DNA of 64,000 nt from Exophiala sp. HKRS030 (GCA_023897205.1 JAHWDD010000010.1:1426001-1490000), one strand, 5' to 3'. Shown: positions 21,892 through 34,530, counted from the first letter of the stretch. Translations and numbers: made by a program. Notes: generated from the letters alone by a model not told the origin.

Positions 21892-24068
21892 ATGGCTATC
21901 CACGGCCACGAGGACGATGTTGCGGCGACGCCAACCATCCAGACCGATGCAAAGACCGATGCAAAAATCGTTTCCCCTCAGGAAGAGAGCATTCACGCCT
22001 CTGAACAATCACAAGGCGTTCTCTATATGCACCGTGGCCTGGATCCGGAACTTGCTGCTGCCATCGCACAGATCTCACCAGAAAGACGCGCTGAGCTATC
22101 CAAGCGGGTCAAATTGAAGCTTGACACCATCATGTTTCCCACCCTGCTGCTCTTCTATATTCTCAACTACCTGGTGAGTTTATTCTGATCTTCCTCATGG
22201 CGTCTTCGATGTGACTTGTTCTTGGATCACCTGAGGTCACTAACACAAATTCGCCTTAAAGGACCGTAATGCACTGGGATTCGTCAAGCTCGCTGGCATT
22301 CAGGAAGACTTGAATTTAAGCAGTACCCAATTGTGAGGGGCACTTCCCCAACGTGTTTCTGAAAATGTCTTAAGTTGACTCGTGCAGTGCTACTTGTCTC
22401 TCAATCCTCTACGTTGGATACTGTTTGGTAAGCGTCGGCTCTCGTCGGCCCCAGATAACAGCAAGCTAACAATCGTAACAGTTTCAAGTACCTTCGAATT
22501 TGATGCTGTCCAAATCGAAGCCTTCACTGTATCTGGTGAGTTACCAGCCTCACAAATTGGACAAGATGAGAACTGACACCCAGGGTAGCCTTTCTGGTTG
22601 TTCATCTGGGGAATCGTGTCCGGTTGCACCGCTGCCGTGCAGAGCTACTCAGGTTTGGTTACAGTTCGATTTGTTCTCGGTATCGTCGAAGCGCCTTTCT
22701 TTCCCGGCGCCGTCTTCCTTGTGAGTGCTTCCAAAAATCTCGTCAGATCATTAACAGAATCTCAATTCTGTACTCAACCCATCAGTTGGTACGCAGCTAA
22801 CCGTATCATGCTAGATCTCCTCCTGGTATACCAGGAAAGAGATGGCTATGAGATGCGCCTTGCTCTTCGGTGGAAACATGCTCAGCAACGGTGAGTAGCT
22901 AGCATTGTGAGCTGAAACGACACAAATACTTGCTCACACATATTCCAGCCTTCGGAAGTTTGATCGCTTTGGGCGTGACTCAAGGATTGGCCGACGCCCA
23001 TGGTCTCGCAGCATGGAGATGGCTATTCATCATCGAAGCCAGCATGACTGTCGGCTTTGCTGTTATCGCGGTATTTATACTTCCAAACTATCCTCACAAC
23101 ACTTGGTGGATCACTGGCGAAGAGCGGATTGTCGCTAAGTGGCGCTTGATCGATGACGTTGGTGAAGCTGATGACTCTCAAACCGACGATGTGAGCATCT
23201 GGCAAGGCTTCACACTCGCTGTCAAAGATTGCAAAACTTGGATCCTGGTCTGGAACCACATCTTCCTGACTGTCGGTGCTGGTATCGTGGTCTTTTACCC
23301 CTCCGTTGTAGGTACTCTGGGGTTCTCGAGAGGTTAGTACTGTGGTTGCAAACTCCCAATGCCCACCCCTCTGATGAATCTTCGCAGAAATTACCTACGC
23401 TCTTATCGTTCCACCATATATGCTGGGTTTTGCAACCAGTGTCTACGGTTGTCATCACGCAGACAAGAAAAAAGAGAGAACGTGGCACATGATCGGCTCG
23501 CTTTCTGTGACTTTGGTCGGACTCATCATTCTAGCAAGCACTCTTAATACCGGGGCCAGATACTTCTCCTTGTTCCTTGTCACCTGCTTCGTCTACATCG
23601 CATTTGATTGCAACCTGGCTTGGTAGGTTTGTCGTTCGCAGGTTTTCGATTTGAATTACTGTGGCCCGTAATTATCACCGCTGACCGGACCACAGGATCT
23701 CCAATTGCATCCCTCGACCTGCACCCAAGCGAGCCGCCGCCATTGCCTTGGTCAATATGCTCTCCCAGCTAGGGTAAGTTCCAGCTACTGACGCGGATGT
23801 TGGCTCACATCTATGGGATTGATGATATGACTAACAGATTATAAGAAATATCATCGCCGGCTACCTTTATCCCGACGATCAGGCACCTCGCTACTGGATG
23901 GCATGCACAGTCGAGGCTATTGCGATTGTCTGCGCAATCGTTACTACTTTCGTCTTCCGGACGATATTGAAGAGGGAGAACATGAAGCTCGATCAAAAGG
24001 CCATGGCAGAAGGTGGCGAGGCACAAATTACCGAGGGCACGCTTGAGAAATTCAGATATATCTACTGA
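21892..24068 (+). CDS. MFS permease, DAL5/TNA1-like (anion:cation symporter family)
   Basis: Ten exons joined at standard fungal splice sites give 524 residues with no internal stop. The polar N-terminus is followed by LKLDTIMFPTLLLFYILNYLDRNALG, the family signature of membrane segment 1 and loop, and later by QVPSNLML, SWYTRKEMA, WRWLFIIEA, WWITGEER and a C-terminal polar tail. About twelve membrane segments are expected. The family carries small organic anions such as allantoate, nicotinate or pantothenate into the cell at the plasma membrane. It is divergent from RidA and about 950 bp upstream of a RidA-amine oxidase fusion on the same strand, so it may import the substrate of that enzyme (inference). 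Splice borders: 22174-22261, 22333-22387, 22428-22481, 22536-22588, 22721-22814, 22891-22948, 23333-23387, 23623-23695 and 23774-23845 are introns. Confidence 0.92.
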
Positions 24069-25014
24069 AAGTGTGGTCAGGGCATGTCTCAGGAGTCAGG
24101 CGATTCGGAGACAGAGGAAGCTGGCGGGAGGAGTCACTGTTGAGCTATCCGTGTTACTGCGTAAAACTCGTTCAGGAAAAGTCAACAGTGATTACCTACA
24201 CGTATTTGTTACATAGATTCTGGGCATATGTGATGGAAAATTTTCGCAGAGAAGAATGGAGAGAATGGAACATGATTGAAACCAAGTGCCGACCTTTTCT
24301 GTGTCGTCCAGCTTGCTCTGCCATGCCCTTCCAGACCCATGTTGTTTCTCTGAAGAGATGGTCTTAGACAGACCGATCCCCCTTTGTAAGGCCAGTGATG
24401 AAATATGTAGAATGTCAAAACTTTGCCTTGCCCAGTCATCGCGGTGTAATCTGCTGGATGGGCTGTTGGTGACAACCCCACAATGTTGCTCGCTGTAACG
24501 CCGAAATGCCGTGCCATCAGGCCTTCTACTGCAAAAGTCCCACTTTCAAAGTTCTCCTGGCCTAGGCTCAGTCGATTTTGATCGTCGAAACGGTGTCTCG
24601 GTCCTTTGATGTCTTCACCGATTTACGGACCCGAAGAGTATCTGGCGTGACATTGTTGAAATTCTCAAGAGTCAGGATACGGAGTTTGCGAGTGGGCTCA
24701 ATCTATCCTTCTTGCGATTTTGTAACCTTGTGTGACACGATTGGCTCGGCAATGAGCCTGTGGATTTGCGGTTTTGGCTGGCCCTGCGCTGTATATTAAT
24801 TCTTTCGTACCCATGCAGAAGTTTTCAAGGTTATCTGTCATCTTCCGACAGAAAGTGCGACTCGAACGGAGACGGCTGGCTTCCTTCTTACAGCTTTTGA
24901 ACAAACAGCAGCCTTTTGCCTGATACCTGCTCCTTCTCAGACCCAGAGAAGCAATCAATCGATAATCTTACTTACAAAACTTAAAACCACAGAAGGCGAA
25001 CGACGCTTGCAAGC
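24069..25014. promoter_or_regulatory. intergenic region, permease to RidA-amine oxidase fusion
   Basis: 946 bp without a supported gene; opposite-strand frames up to about 100 codons have no recognisable motifs. It should contain the terminator of the permease and the promoter of the fusion gene. No specific site is claimed. Confidence 0.35.
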
Positions 25015-26990
25015 ATGGGCTGGAGAAAATCTGGGCTCAAGTCGCTCAAACCAACGGCAATCGCCAGCACAGGGCCTTTCGCTCACGTCACCCATACCGA
25101 CGGACCTGCCCGAATCGTTTTCACCTCAGGCATGGTAGGACAATATGCCGATGGTAGCATCTCGTCGTCTTATACGGAGCAAATCAAACAGAGCTTGGTG
25201 AATATTTTACATTGCTTAGCAGCTTCAGGGGCTGGGGTCAAAGATATCTTGTCCCTCCGCTACTACATCGTTAACTATGACCCGAAAGACAGGCCCCATG
25301 CTGGTCTTCTTGTCGAGTGGCTGCAAGGTCATCGCCCCAGCACCACGCTAGTTCCCGTCCCCTACCTCGCCAACCCCAAATTTCTCTTTGAAATCGAAGC
25401 CGTGGCCAGTGTCCGGGACCCTAGTCTTGCGACCCCGATTCCCGCTCCTCAACCAGGGAGAACTGACTCATTTGATGTCGTTGTCGTGGGCGCAGGGCTG
25501 AGCGGGCTACAGGCGGCATACGACCTTCAGAAGGCCGGCTTGACGACGATCGTATTGGAGGCACGAGATCGAGTCGGCGGGAAAACTTGGACGGTACCCC
25601 TTGCCGGTGGGAAGGGTGCCATCGATCTGGGGGGCGCCTGGATTAACGACACGAATCAGTCCAAGATGTGGGAGCTTGGGCAGAGGTTTGGCATGGAGTA
25701 TATTGTCCAGACGACACAAGGTGACTGTGTACTGCAAGACTATGGTCGATTTCCATTTGGGAAACTGCCTCCAGTGAGTCTTTTCTTCCCACCCTTCTTT
25801 TGGTCAAGATTTCCGACCGAGGTTGTGACAAGCCGTGAAGGAGGTCTCCCAAAGCTAACCTCTCCCTACAGTTCTCCAGTCAAGAAGAGCTCGACAATTT
25901 TGCCATGTTTCGCGACGTAGTCGAAGCGCGCTGCCAAACCGTCGACATCGAGAAGCCCTGGGTAACAGGAAAGCATTACGATTCCCTGACTTTTGAACAA
26001 TTTGCCAAGGAGTGTGGCGCCCTTCCGAAGACTGTTGAGTACGCCAATCTGTGGGTGCGAGCGATGTTGGGCATCGACGGATCTGAGATCAGTGCGCTGT
26101 ACTTTCTGCACTACTGCAAGAGCGGTGGTGGGTTCGTCCAGATGAGGTCCGACGGCAAACACGGAGGACAACATCTTCGCAGCAAAACCGGTTCGCAACC
26201 CTATTCTGAGGGGCTCGCGTCACTCTTGACCTCGGGCTCCGTCATTCTCTCTAGCCCCGTTGCTGCTATCCGCCAGAACGCCGGGGGCGCGGTCGTCACA
26301 ACCACCAACAACCTCTCATTTCGTTGTAAGAAGGTCATCGTGTCAGTACCAACGCCGCTTTACCGCGACATCACCTTTAGCCCTGCGCTTTCCGGCGACA
26401 AGCTCGCACTATCGTCCTCGACACGCTTGGGGTACTTCGCCAAAGTCATCCTTGTCTACGCCGGTCCGTGGTGGACCGAGTCGGGGCTCGCTGGTCTCGC
26501 ACATTCGTTCAATACTTCACCGGACGGCAAGACCGGCAATGGGTCGGGGCCAATCACCCTAATTCGAGACACGTCCGATCCGGAAGCCGGCGTGTACGCT
26601 CTTACGTGCTTCGCATTGGCCAACGCCGGCCGTGACTGGTCTCAACTTCCAGCTGCCGCACGAAGAAAAGAGGTCCTCGACCAAGTTGCACAAATGTACA
26701 ACGGCGTTGATAAAGAACTTATCTATGCACCTGTAGAGTTGTTTGAGATAGAGTGGGCCAAGGAGGAGTTCAGCAAAGGATGTCCATGTCCTGTTACGGC
26801 GCCTGGGACTATGAGCAGTGTCGGCCATGCCATCCGCGCACCGTTTGGTAACGTGCACTTCGTGGGCACTGAGACCAGTGTGGTTTGGAAGGGATATATG
26901 GAGGGTGCTGTTCGGAGCGGAGAACGTGGCGCGGAGGAGGTAGTTGAGGCGCTTAAGGAGAAAAAGGTCGGATCGCGGGTTAACCTATAA
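25015..26990 (+). CDS. RidA-flavin amine oxidase fusion protein
   Basis: 625 residues from two exons (intron 25774-25871). Residues about 15-132 are a RidA/YjgF domain (GPFAHVTHTDG, FTSGMVGQ, YYIVNYDP, NPKFLFEIEAVASV). A short Pro-rich linker leads to an FAD-dependent amine oxidase: GAGLSGLQAA near 159, EARDRVGGKT, DLGGAWIN, then a conserved lysine in GYFAKV. The C-terminal FAD cap reads FVGTETS...WKGYMEGAVRSGERGA. The stretch KGCPCP (Cys557, Cys559) aligns with the SGGCY motif where monoamine oxidases bind FAD covalently, so covalent flavin is possible. The oxidase would convert an amine to an imine and H2O2, and the RidA half would hydrolyse the imine to aldehyde and ammonia. The canonical RidA arginine is again replaced (HRPSTTLVPV). 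No clear peroxisomal tail. Confidence 0.93.
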
Positions 26991-28040
26991 ATTACTAGTC
27001 TCAAGGGCGGATTAATGAATCGACTGTGAAAAGACGGGCATGTTCTGGACTCTGGCAAGCCCAATACTATAATGTAGTACGCAAACATACATCGAAAATT
27101 CAGCCACTGGATACAGATGCACAATTCGAGCTGGCCAATCCTATTCTTTGGGGGTACAAGAATGGCGGGGTTCCAATGTCGATGTTAACGGCGTTGTTAG
27201 AGATGAAAGGGTACAGATACGTTGGCCTGAGAATGAACAACGAGAACTTGTCGAAAGATAGGGATGACTCGATCTGTTCGGCTCAGAGCGCTCCATATAA
27301 GTCCGCGCAGCTAGCGTGGGACAAGTCTTAGGTGCACTTCTCATGGATCCAATCCTCCGATAATGCCCACAATCGGTCTGAATTAACACTTGATAGAGCC
27401 CAAGAGTTGACATGGTCACTGATCTGACAATTAGCTAGATATGCGCCGTAATCCTCCTTGCCATTTTTGCCAGTGGTAAGCGAAGCTTCGGATCGGTCGC
27501 AGCAACAAGGGTAGTAGCTGCTCCAGCCCCAAGTGTCTTTTAATATGGATTTTCCCATCTTTATCTCATCGCTAAATGGCCGCAATAACTTCTAGTCCTG
27601 TTCAATTCGGTGGGGATAACACCAGGATCCACTGCTAAGCTTAAGATGCCATACTTAAGTAGTACTTGTGATTCAGGCGGATACTGAAAAAAGCGTCGGC
27701 TTTGTATTTATTAATTAATAAGACTTATTAATTAATGAATATTAATTTTTTTCGGTTAAAATACTAAATTAATAAACAACAAGTAAACTATTGGTTAACA
27801 TACCTAAGTCTTTACGTACAAAGGGGCAATCTTTAAATTACTTAACGTTCCTCTAGAAGATAGAAACCATACTGTCTCACGACGTATTAAACCCAACTCA
27901 TGTAGCTCTTTAATCCACGAACAGTCGAACCCTTCCCAAACGAAACTCCATGTCGACCATTCATGTCAAGTACCAAGGCCCAGCAAGATCAGGAACTTTG
28001 AGGTGATATCTTGTCGACGCTGCCAATTGGATTTAGCACT
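26991..28040. other. intergenic region with AT-rich core
   Basis: 1,050 bp between the 3' ends of two convergent genes. The core, about 27650-27860, is strongly AT-rich with palindromic TTAATTAA runs. No coding frame is supported. Confidence 0.5.
27708..27736. repeat. paired AT palindromes
   Basis: TTATTAATTAATAA (27708-27721) is its own reverse complement, and TTATTAATTAAT recurs at 27725-27736 three bases later. It lies in an AT-rich, gene-free island, probably a mutated remnant rather than a functional site. Confidence 0.6.
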
Positions 28041-30619
28041 CTATACCTCATAACTTCCGAGGAGTAAAGTCTCACATTGATCGTTCGATTCTTCCCAGCT
28101 CACCGGAATAATTTCCCTGACCTCACAAAGATCTTGAGGCATCGTGGTCGTTATCGCCGAGGAGAAGGAATCATACCACATCCATGTCCGCGGTAGTCTC
28201 GATCCGGAGGCGGTGTCGTCGAGTGCCCAGTTGGGAAGGTCCACCGTGCTCGGTGACTTGCCTCGAGAGAAAGAGATGTCGAGCAGCAAGGAAAGTCTCA
28301 GGTACGTCAGTGGATCGATGGCGAAGACATCGTACCAATTCGAGGGTGTGAGCTCCGAAGTGGACCATATGCTGCCACTGTCGGGCGAAAAGGTCCTGGG
28401 TACGCACGACAGCCTTTGGACCTCCAAATCCACTATAGGCGTCAATTGATGCATGACCGAGGTGACACATTCGGTGTGGTCGTGGTGAGTGCTGAGCTTG
28501 TCCATGAGGTTTCTGTAGCAGACTAGCTGTGACTGTGTATTTTCCCTCCCCTTGGGCGACGAGAGTTTCATGTCCAGTAGCTGCAACAGGTACGGTAGCG
28601 CAAAGCAGGCGGGCCTGATGTTTTCCGTGGTTAATACAATAGCCGAGTCTACCACGTCATGTAGACAACAGAAAGGGCGGTTAATGGATAAACTTACGCA
28701 CTGATGGGCAAATACTGAGCCACTCCTCGGCTGGCTAACCCCTTCATCTTCTCCAATATATTTCCGGCCGCAAGTTGTAATTCACGTCTCAATTTGTCGA
28801 GACGGTCAGTGTAATCGGTCAAGTGACCAGAAAACCGTTTCAAGACCGAAATTGAATAATTACAGAGCGCGATCTGCGAAGAGCTGGACCACGCGTCAGC
28901 TGGCCCACCATCTCATGTTTTCGGACGTTCCCTCACTGATAGTAAATGTATGCCATATCAGTAAACAGACTGACCGAATCCTTCATGGCGGCTGGCGTGT
29001 TTTGTGAAATCTGAAATATTAAGTCGGATTTTGTCCTTCTCGCCCAGACTTGGAGCTCGGTCTTGCTTCGTTCGATTTCCGTCAGAGACGACAATAGTCG
29101 AGGAAGCGTCGGAGTGCAAGGAAGTGAGAGGTCATGATGAATTACCAACATGGTCGGTGTTACCGCAACGGCAAATTGGCATTGCATCATCACAACCTTG
29201 ACAAGCAGCCGTTTGATTTCGCTATTGTAAACTTCGGAACGTTCGATTTCGTCGGTCAGGTCGACTTCATTCAGCCCCTCTTGGTCAAAGTCAAAGTCGA
29301 TAGGTGTGATTTGAATGGCCCGTCGCACTCCAATGGCTATCATCCGATCGCGAAGGATGCAGCACCACCACAGCCGTTTTTTGGTGACGGTCTCTCCGGA
29401 TCTTCTAGTGGCATCCCGATGATAGTGCTGCGCGTCGACCTCTTTTGCATGTTTGATCGCGATTGACAACCAAACAGAATTGAGACTCTGGTCATTCAAG
29501 GTCGACCGGAGGGAGAGTAGGAGTGAGGTCTGAGCGCGAGTGATACTGTCGCGTTCAAGTTTATAGTCTAGAAGAAGCTGCAAGAGTGTTATCAATGGCA
29601 CGCTCAAGGCTAATAAAGGGTGATAACTCACCTCGGCACGACGAGAGAAGGCAGCACGTGCTTGTGCGGGAGTCTCAAATCCGCAAGCTTTAATCGAGTC
29701 CAAGGAGACGAACTGGTGGTTTGTTTTAGCAGGGGCGAATTTTGAGAAAGAGTGGTTCTGGAAGGGAAGGCCTTGGGGTTGTATTCTCAGCTTACCCTAC
29801 CTGCTGCGAATAGCAATGCCTGGAACAAGGTGAGCGACAGTCCTCGAAGCTCACTTCGGTCATTTGCCCGCCGCAGATACAGGGTCCAGATATTGCCCTC
29901 GTCGAGGAGTGGGAGGAAAGGATGGACGTAGAGAAAATACTTTCGAACAAAGTCATGCAGAACTGAACCGCTTGGCACTTTGAAGCAAAACTGCTGCTCC
30001 AGAAGTTGTACATCGTTCGGGCCGAGAGAGCCAACGTCCCCTACTTGCAGGAATGGGTAATAGTAGAAAGGGACATATGTGTCGGTGGCTGGGATGGATT
30101 CTAGAGGGGTGGAATGGATCAGGAGTCAGTAACAAAGATTGAACCTTGGCAAATTTTCTAACGCCGATCAGCGTGCTTGAGACGGAAAAAGGAGTGTGAT
30201 ACCGTCTCCAGCACAATTACCCACATATCCAGAGTCTGCTTCTGTCCTCGATGCTATCTTGGTCGTCACCGATGGATCGTGCTTTCGACTGCTTCGTCGT
30301 GCGCTCATTGCGTGGGGTGTTTTGCTAGGAAGTGCTTGCCGACGTTTCGGACCACTTCTCATCAAGATGGTCAGTGGAGCCTGAGATGCATAAGAGATCT
30401 GATCTTGGATGCATCAATCCGCGAGGTGCAAAGTTGAACACAAACCTACCGCTTGAGGGGTGCGCGTATTGCACACTGGTGATTGTCTAAACGACAATTG
30501 GTGCAGGGTACTTCGCTGATGGCAACATCGCACCGGACTTTGCGGCTGTGGCAATTCTCGCATGTTTTTCCACCCCTTCTTCTGCGTGGTGTGACATGGT
30601 CCTGGTCTTGGCCTTGCAT
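28041..30619 (-). CDS. Zn2Cys6 transcription factor, CTF1 (cutinase regulator)-like
   Basis: Seven exons give 707 residues in frame. The ATG at 30619 is the first in frame (upstream open codons have none). The first exon holds a basic patch (PRRRRGGK) and the zinc cluster TCENCHSRKVRC-x7-CTNC-x6-C. Later exons carry YVPFYYYPFL, FVRKYFLYVHPFLPLLDEGNIW and ALLFAAGRFVSLDSIKACGF. After these come RDRMIAIGVRRAIQITPIDFD and ALPYLLQLLDMKLSS, the plan of CTF1-type fungal regulators that control lipid, cutin or acetate-derived catabolism. Introns: 30358-30449, 30101-30220, 29713-29795, 29578-29631, 28884-28936, 28649-28701. The 3' exon ends at 28041. It is head-to-tail with an acetate-type transporter gene 1.1 kb upstream on the same strand, a possible target (inference). 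Confidence 0.88.
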
Positions 30620-31701
30620 TTGATGCTGTAAATGTCTGGAGAAATCAAAGCCTAGAATGTGTCGGATAGCCAAGGCGGACTGTGTTTGTTTTAGAGTCGG
30701 TGAAAAGCAAGTCAGCAAGGAAAACCCGAGAACAAAATCTTTTGATCGTTTCAGTGCCGTGCTGGTGGTGGCATATCAAATGGAATTCTGGAACCATTCC
30801 GGTGCCCCCTTGGGGTGGTTGCTCCGAGGAAGTCCATTGTGGACAGTATGGAGAAGCTGCTGGGGGAACGAGGAGATGAGGCCTCATCCTAGGAGTACCT
30901 CCACACCTCCGTATGCACGTAGAGGGTGTTAGTACGGGGTACTATACTACATTCCTAGAAAAAAAGAAATTGCCGGTGCTTCTACTACGGTACACAAGAT
31001 CCGTGATACCGTTTAGAGCGGGCTACAGATACTCGTTCGAGTAATAGCGAAAACTTTCGACATATTGTCGAAGGCACGCCACTCTGTGTTTTTCACCTCG
31101 GATAATTAGTTTTACTGCGATACTACGTTACTCCGTAATGCACGGGAGACATTTTAGGCCACTGCAGCGGTAACTGGTGCTTATTCGCCATGTGCACCAG
31201 GCATATCCACGGGAGGTGACGTGGCTCAAACTGAGTAAGCCGAAAGCGGGAGTTCCGCAAAAAGGGGACCCCGCATTGTGTTTAGCCTCACGTGTCATCA
31301 TCTTGCACTTGGTTGTGTAAAACTGCAGTTAAATTGCAATCGCAATACCTTGATTGGCCGTAGGACGAGTAACGATCAATGTTTAGAGCTTCATCAGAAA
31401 GACTTCTCTTCGTTCCACACAACGCGTGAACCATAATGATTTCGACCCTGATCACCGATTAACACGAGCTACGTGCCGTCCTACTCACCGTGTTGCACGT
31501 GGAATAACCATGTGTAGGAATATAATTAGTTCACACTGCGTATTTCAAGTACATTCGGCAGACCCACGCACGACCCGCCGTCGGATAAATCGACAACGCA
31601 ATTGATCCTCGTCATCGGCTCGTCCACCCCTCGAAACCGCAAAACCAACAAGTTATGTCGGCCATTCGAGAATATAGGTTACGGCAAGTCTTAATGGGAT
31701 T
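30620..31701. other. intergenic region, CTF1-like gene promoter
   Basis: 1,082 bp with no supported gene. It should contain the promoter of the CTF1-like gene near 30620-31000 and the terminator of the transporter. Nothing else recognisable. Confidence 0.4.
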
Positions 31702-32822
31702 TTACTTGGTCTTGTCGGGATCAGATGATGCCCTCCTGCGTTTCATGCCTGGCACGACCTGGCTCAGGTCACCGACGGGAAGGGCGATTGGAAAGTCAAC
31801 CGACTCCAAGAGCTCCGAGAACAAGAGATACCAGACGATTGCACACAAGGCAAACACGAACGCTCCACCGACCTACGTTCAAGTCCAAGTCAGTCCAAAA
31901 CTCTCACATACCTGCAGTGCATGTGCAACAGCAAAGTCCACAAGACCAAATTCTGAGCGTCCGAGATTGCTTACCTTCTGGAGTCGTGCTGCCATCTCAT
32001 GATTCCCTTCTGCCAAGTTCCAGTACACACCGGTGAAACAACCGAATCCGACAGTAAGAAAATGGAGGCCGGCAAAGAGGATGACATTAACTCGGACGGC
32101 GCAAACGGCAAACATGTATGTCAACACAGCCATGCAGAGAAAGAAGAAACCTGTTTTGCACAAGTCAGGATTTTCCCAAGGACTCGGCTCATCTTCGACG
32201 CTCACCAGTAGTCGCATAGAACCCGGGCGTGGTCATTCCCTCGGCATTGTCGCCAGCGGCAGAATAGGCGGCGCCGATGGGATAAAAGGGCTGGAGGGCA
32301 GTGCCTTGCGAGAGCCAAAAGCCACCTACCGCGGACACAGGTCAGATTTGTACTGTCATCCTCCGTGGGAGGCTCGGGTTGCACCCACCGAATGTAAAGA
32401 ATACCGTGCTAGAGAATGTGTTACCCAACATCCAATTTCCCAAGGCGCCTATAATTTGAAGGACTCCTCCGAAGAAGATGAAGACGGTTCTGTGGGGGCT
32501 GTCAGCGTCGATGCTTTTGGCAGGATACTGGTGCGCCAGCCACTTGAGTGGGTGCCTACAGGAGTGCGCCGCCATTGCCGCCAGCACCTCTCCAGCCCAT
32601 GGAGGCTATGGCGTTCGGAGTTCCAGCCAGCAAGAATCCAATCAAGCCCAGCGGAGTCGGATTGCCGACCGTCTGACGAAGTCGACCGGCGACTGGCCTT
32701 TCAGGGTTGAGGTAGAGTTTTTCAAACACATCCTTTGGAACGAAGACGCTCTCTGCGGTTCGAATGTGCTGGAGAGTTTGCTCTATCGAGTCTTTCATGG
32801 GGACAGAGTCTGTACTGGTCAT
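31702..32822 (-). CDS. GPR1/FUN34/YaaH (AceTr) family acetate/ammonium transporter
   Basis: Five exons (introns 32490-32559, 32326-32388, 32151-32205, 31873-31974) give 276 residues, the usual size. The family motif NPTPLGLIGFLLAGTP opens the first membrane segment; MGWRGAGGNG, FFGGVLQIIGALGNWMLGNTF and FFTFGGGFWLSQG follow, with six hydrophobic segments in all and a basic C-terminal tail (KRRRASSDPDKTK). Known members move acetate (Ady2/AcpA) or are linked to ammonium export at the plasma membrane. In this region, acetate uptake or ammonia export after amide and amine breakdown would both make sense. Start MTSTDSVPMKD at 32822. Confidence 0.93.
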
Positions 32823-34530
32823 GATGAAATGGGATTGGGTTTTGGGTCGAGAGTTGTTCAGGTCAAGGTGGGATTGGTCACAAGACTTGGAGAATGTAGG
32901 GTGTAGGATTCACACACAAAACGAGGATGATCACGATAGTTTTCCAGATCGATACGGACATGTCTCCTGCTATATATACTTACCATCTTCTTTCGATATC
33001 CTGATCATGGCCTGTCTTTCTATGCTGGAGATAGCCAAGTTGACCCTGAATGATTAAGGTACTTTTTTAAAGAGCCGAACTAACCTTAACTTAAATTTAA
33101 ACGAGGTGAAATTCGACCCCAAGGGGCACGACCCCGGAAGAACCCGCGAGCACTAAACAGGACAAGAACCGCACAAGCTTTGTGGATAATGCTTAAAAGT
33201 TAGGTAATATCATCATACCTTAGCAATGAAAAAAATACAAAGATCATGACAACTTTTCAGGACCCTCTAGTGTACAGATTTCTAACAATCCATTTGGACC
33301 CACTTCTCCCCTGTCACCTAGACGTAAAGCTTGTAATGTAAATACCGACACCAATCTTGGCTCCTCTGCTTTAAATGTGTGCGCCAAACTAGATTTCCAA
33401 ACTCTCTCCAGCCAGTGCCGTATTGACCACGTCATCCACGTTTGAATGCTCGTACCTAAGTTTTACTGTACTACACAGATATTGTACTCGCACTGTAATA
33501 ACAAACACTACAGTATGGATGAGTGTAGCGGAAGTCTTCCGTCGGCTAGTCATCCTTAGTATTCCCTACCGATGAAGATTACTCCCACCACTCATACGAC
33601 TGTGGTAACAATTGCAATCTATTGGCTTGTCTCGATTGCCGAAAATCGGCTAATTAGGTACGAGTGACTCGTGGGCCTGATGGAGATGGACAGTATGGAC
33701 GGAGGACGGAGGACGGAGAACATCGTGGAGTGTCTAGAGCGTCGTCGGACGATCGGATTGTCTTGGGAATATACGATCTGAACTAGTCGTGTACAGATAG
33801 TGTGGGCTTCCAAAATTCGAAAACGAGAATTGAATTCAAAGGGTGTGTGGTTGTAGCGGCACGAAGAGAATTAATTGACTAGCTACAAGTGAAAGAGGAT
33901 GTCGATAAGATACATGGGGATGAAAGAAACAACCACCAGCCAAGTTGCAAGGGGGCCGGCCAAGAGGTTCGCAAGGCTCAGCGAGAAGGCTGCGACGCTG
34001 ATAAAGATGGTGGTTTCCTAGAAGTACTTAGTAACCATTTCTTCTTTCCTCCAGATGCTATAATGAAACGCACATAGTATAATAGGCCGTTAATGTCTCC
34101 GAGGTGTTGAAAAATCTGGATAGAACCTATCGAATAATCAGATCCCAAACGGGTACCCAGCATCGATTTTCCTCCTTACAAGCAATAACGACTTAACGTT
34201 AAGAGCCTAGATCATCACCAAATATTAAGTGAGACAATTCGCCAGAGCCTGCCGCTCTTTCGATCTCGACAGCGTCCAGAATTTATTGATGCAATGCTCG
34301 CACCCTCAGATCGTCGCGGGGACGGTCTTTGGGAGCGGAAATTACGTCCCACGTCTCTTCTTGTGACCTCAGAAGACAAGCTATCGAGGACTTTCGAGTC
34401 CTAAATAGGTGGCGATGCTGAAAGCGAACATAAAAATCTGCAAGATCACTGGAATACGCTAAACTTTGCTTCCAGTGACATGAGAAAAGTCATAATTTGC
34501 TCAGTAGACAGTACAGGAGCCTCAAATCAG
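32823..34530. other. intergenic region, transporter promoter and decayed sequence
   Basis: 1.7 kb without a supported gene. A TATATATA box near 32970 could serve the transporter. 33699-33720 is a short GGACGGA microsatellite, and a dispersed repeat copy lies at 33847-33889. Sequence toward 34530 looks decayed. Confidence 0.4.
33847..33889 (+). repeat. short dispersed repeat, copy B
   Basis: Matches 10503-10551 with six transitions and a 6-bp deletion, from GTGGTTGT to CTACAAG. Shared sequence beyond the core is patchy (both are followed by a GGGGCYGGCC stretch at different distances), as expected for decayed copies of one element. Confidence 0.5.
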
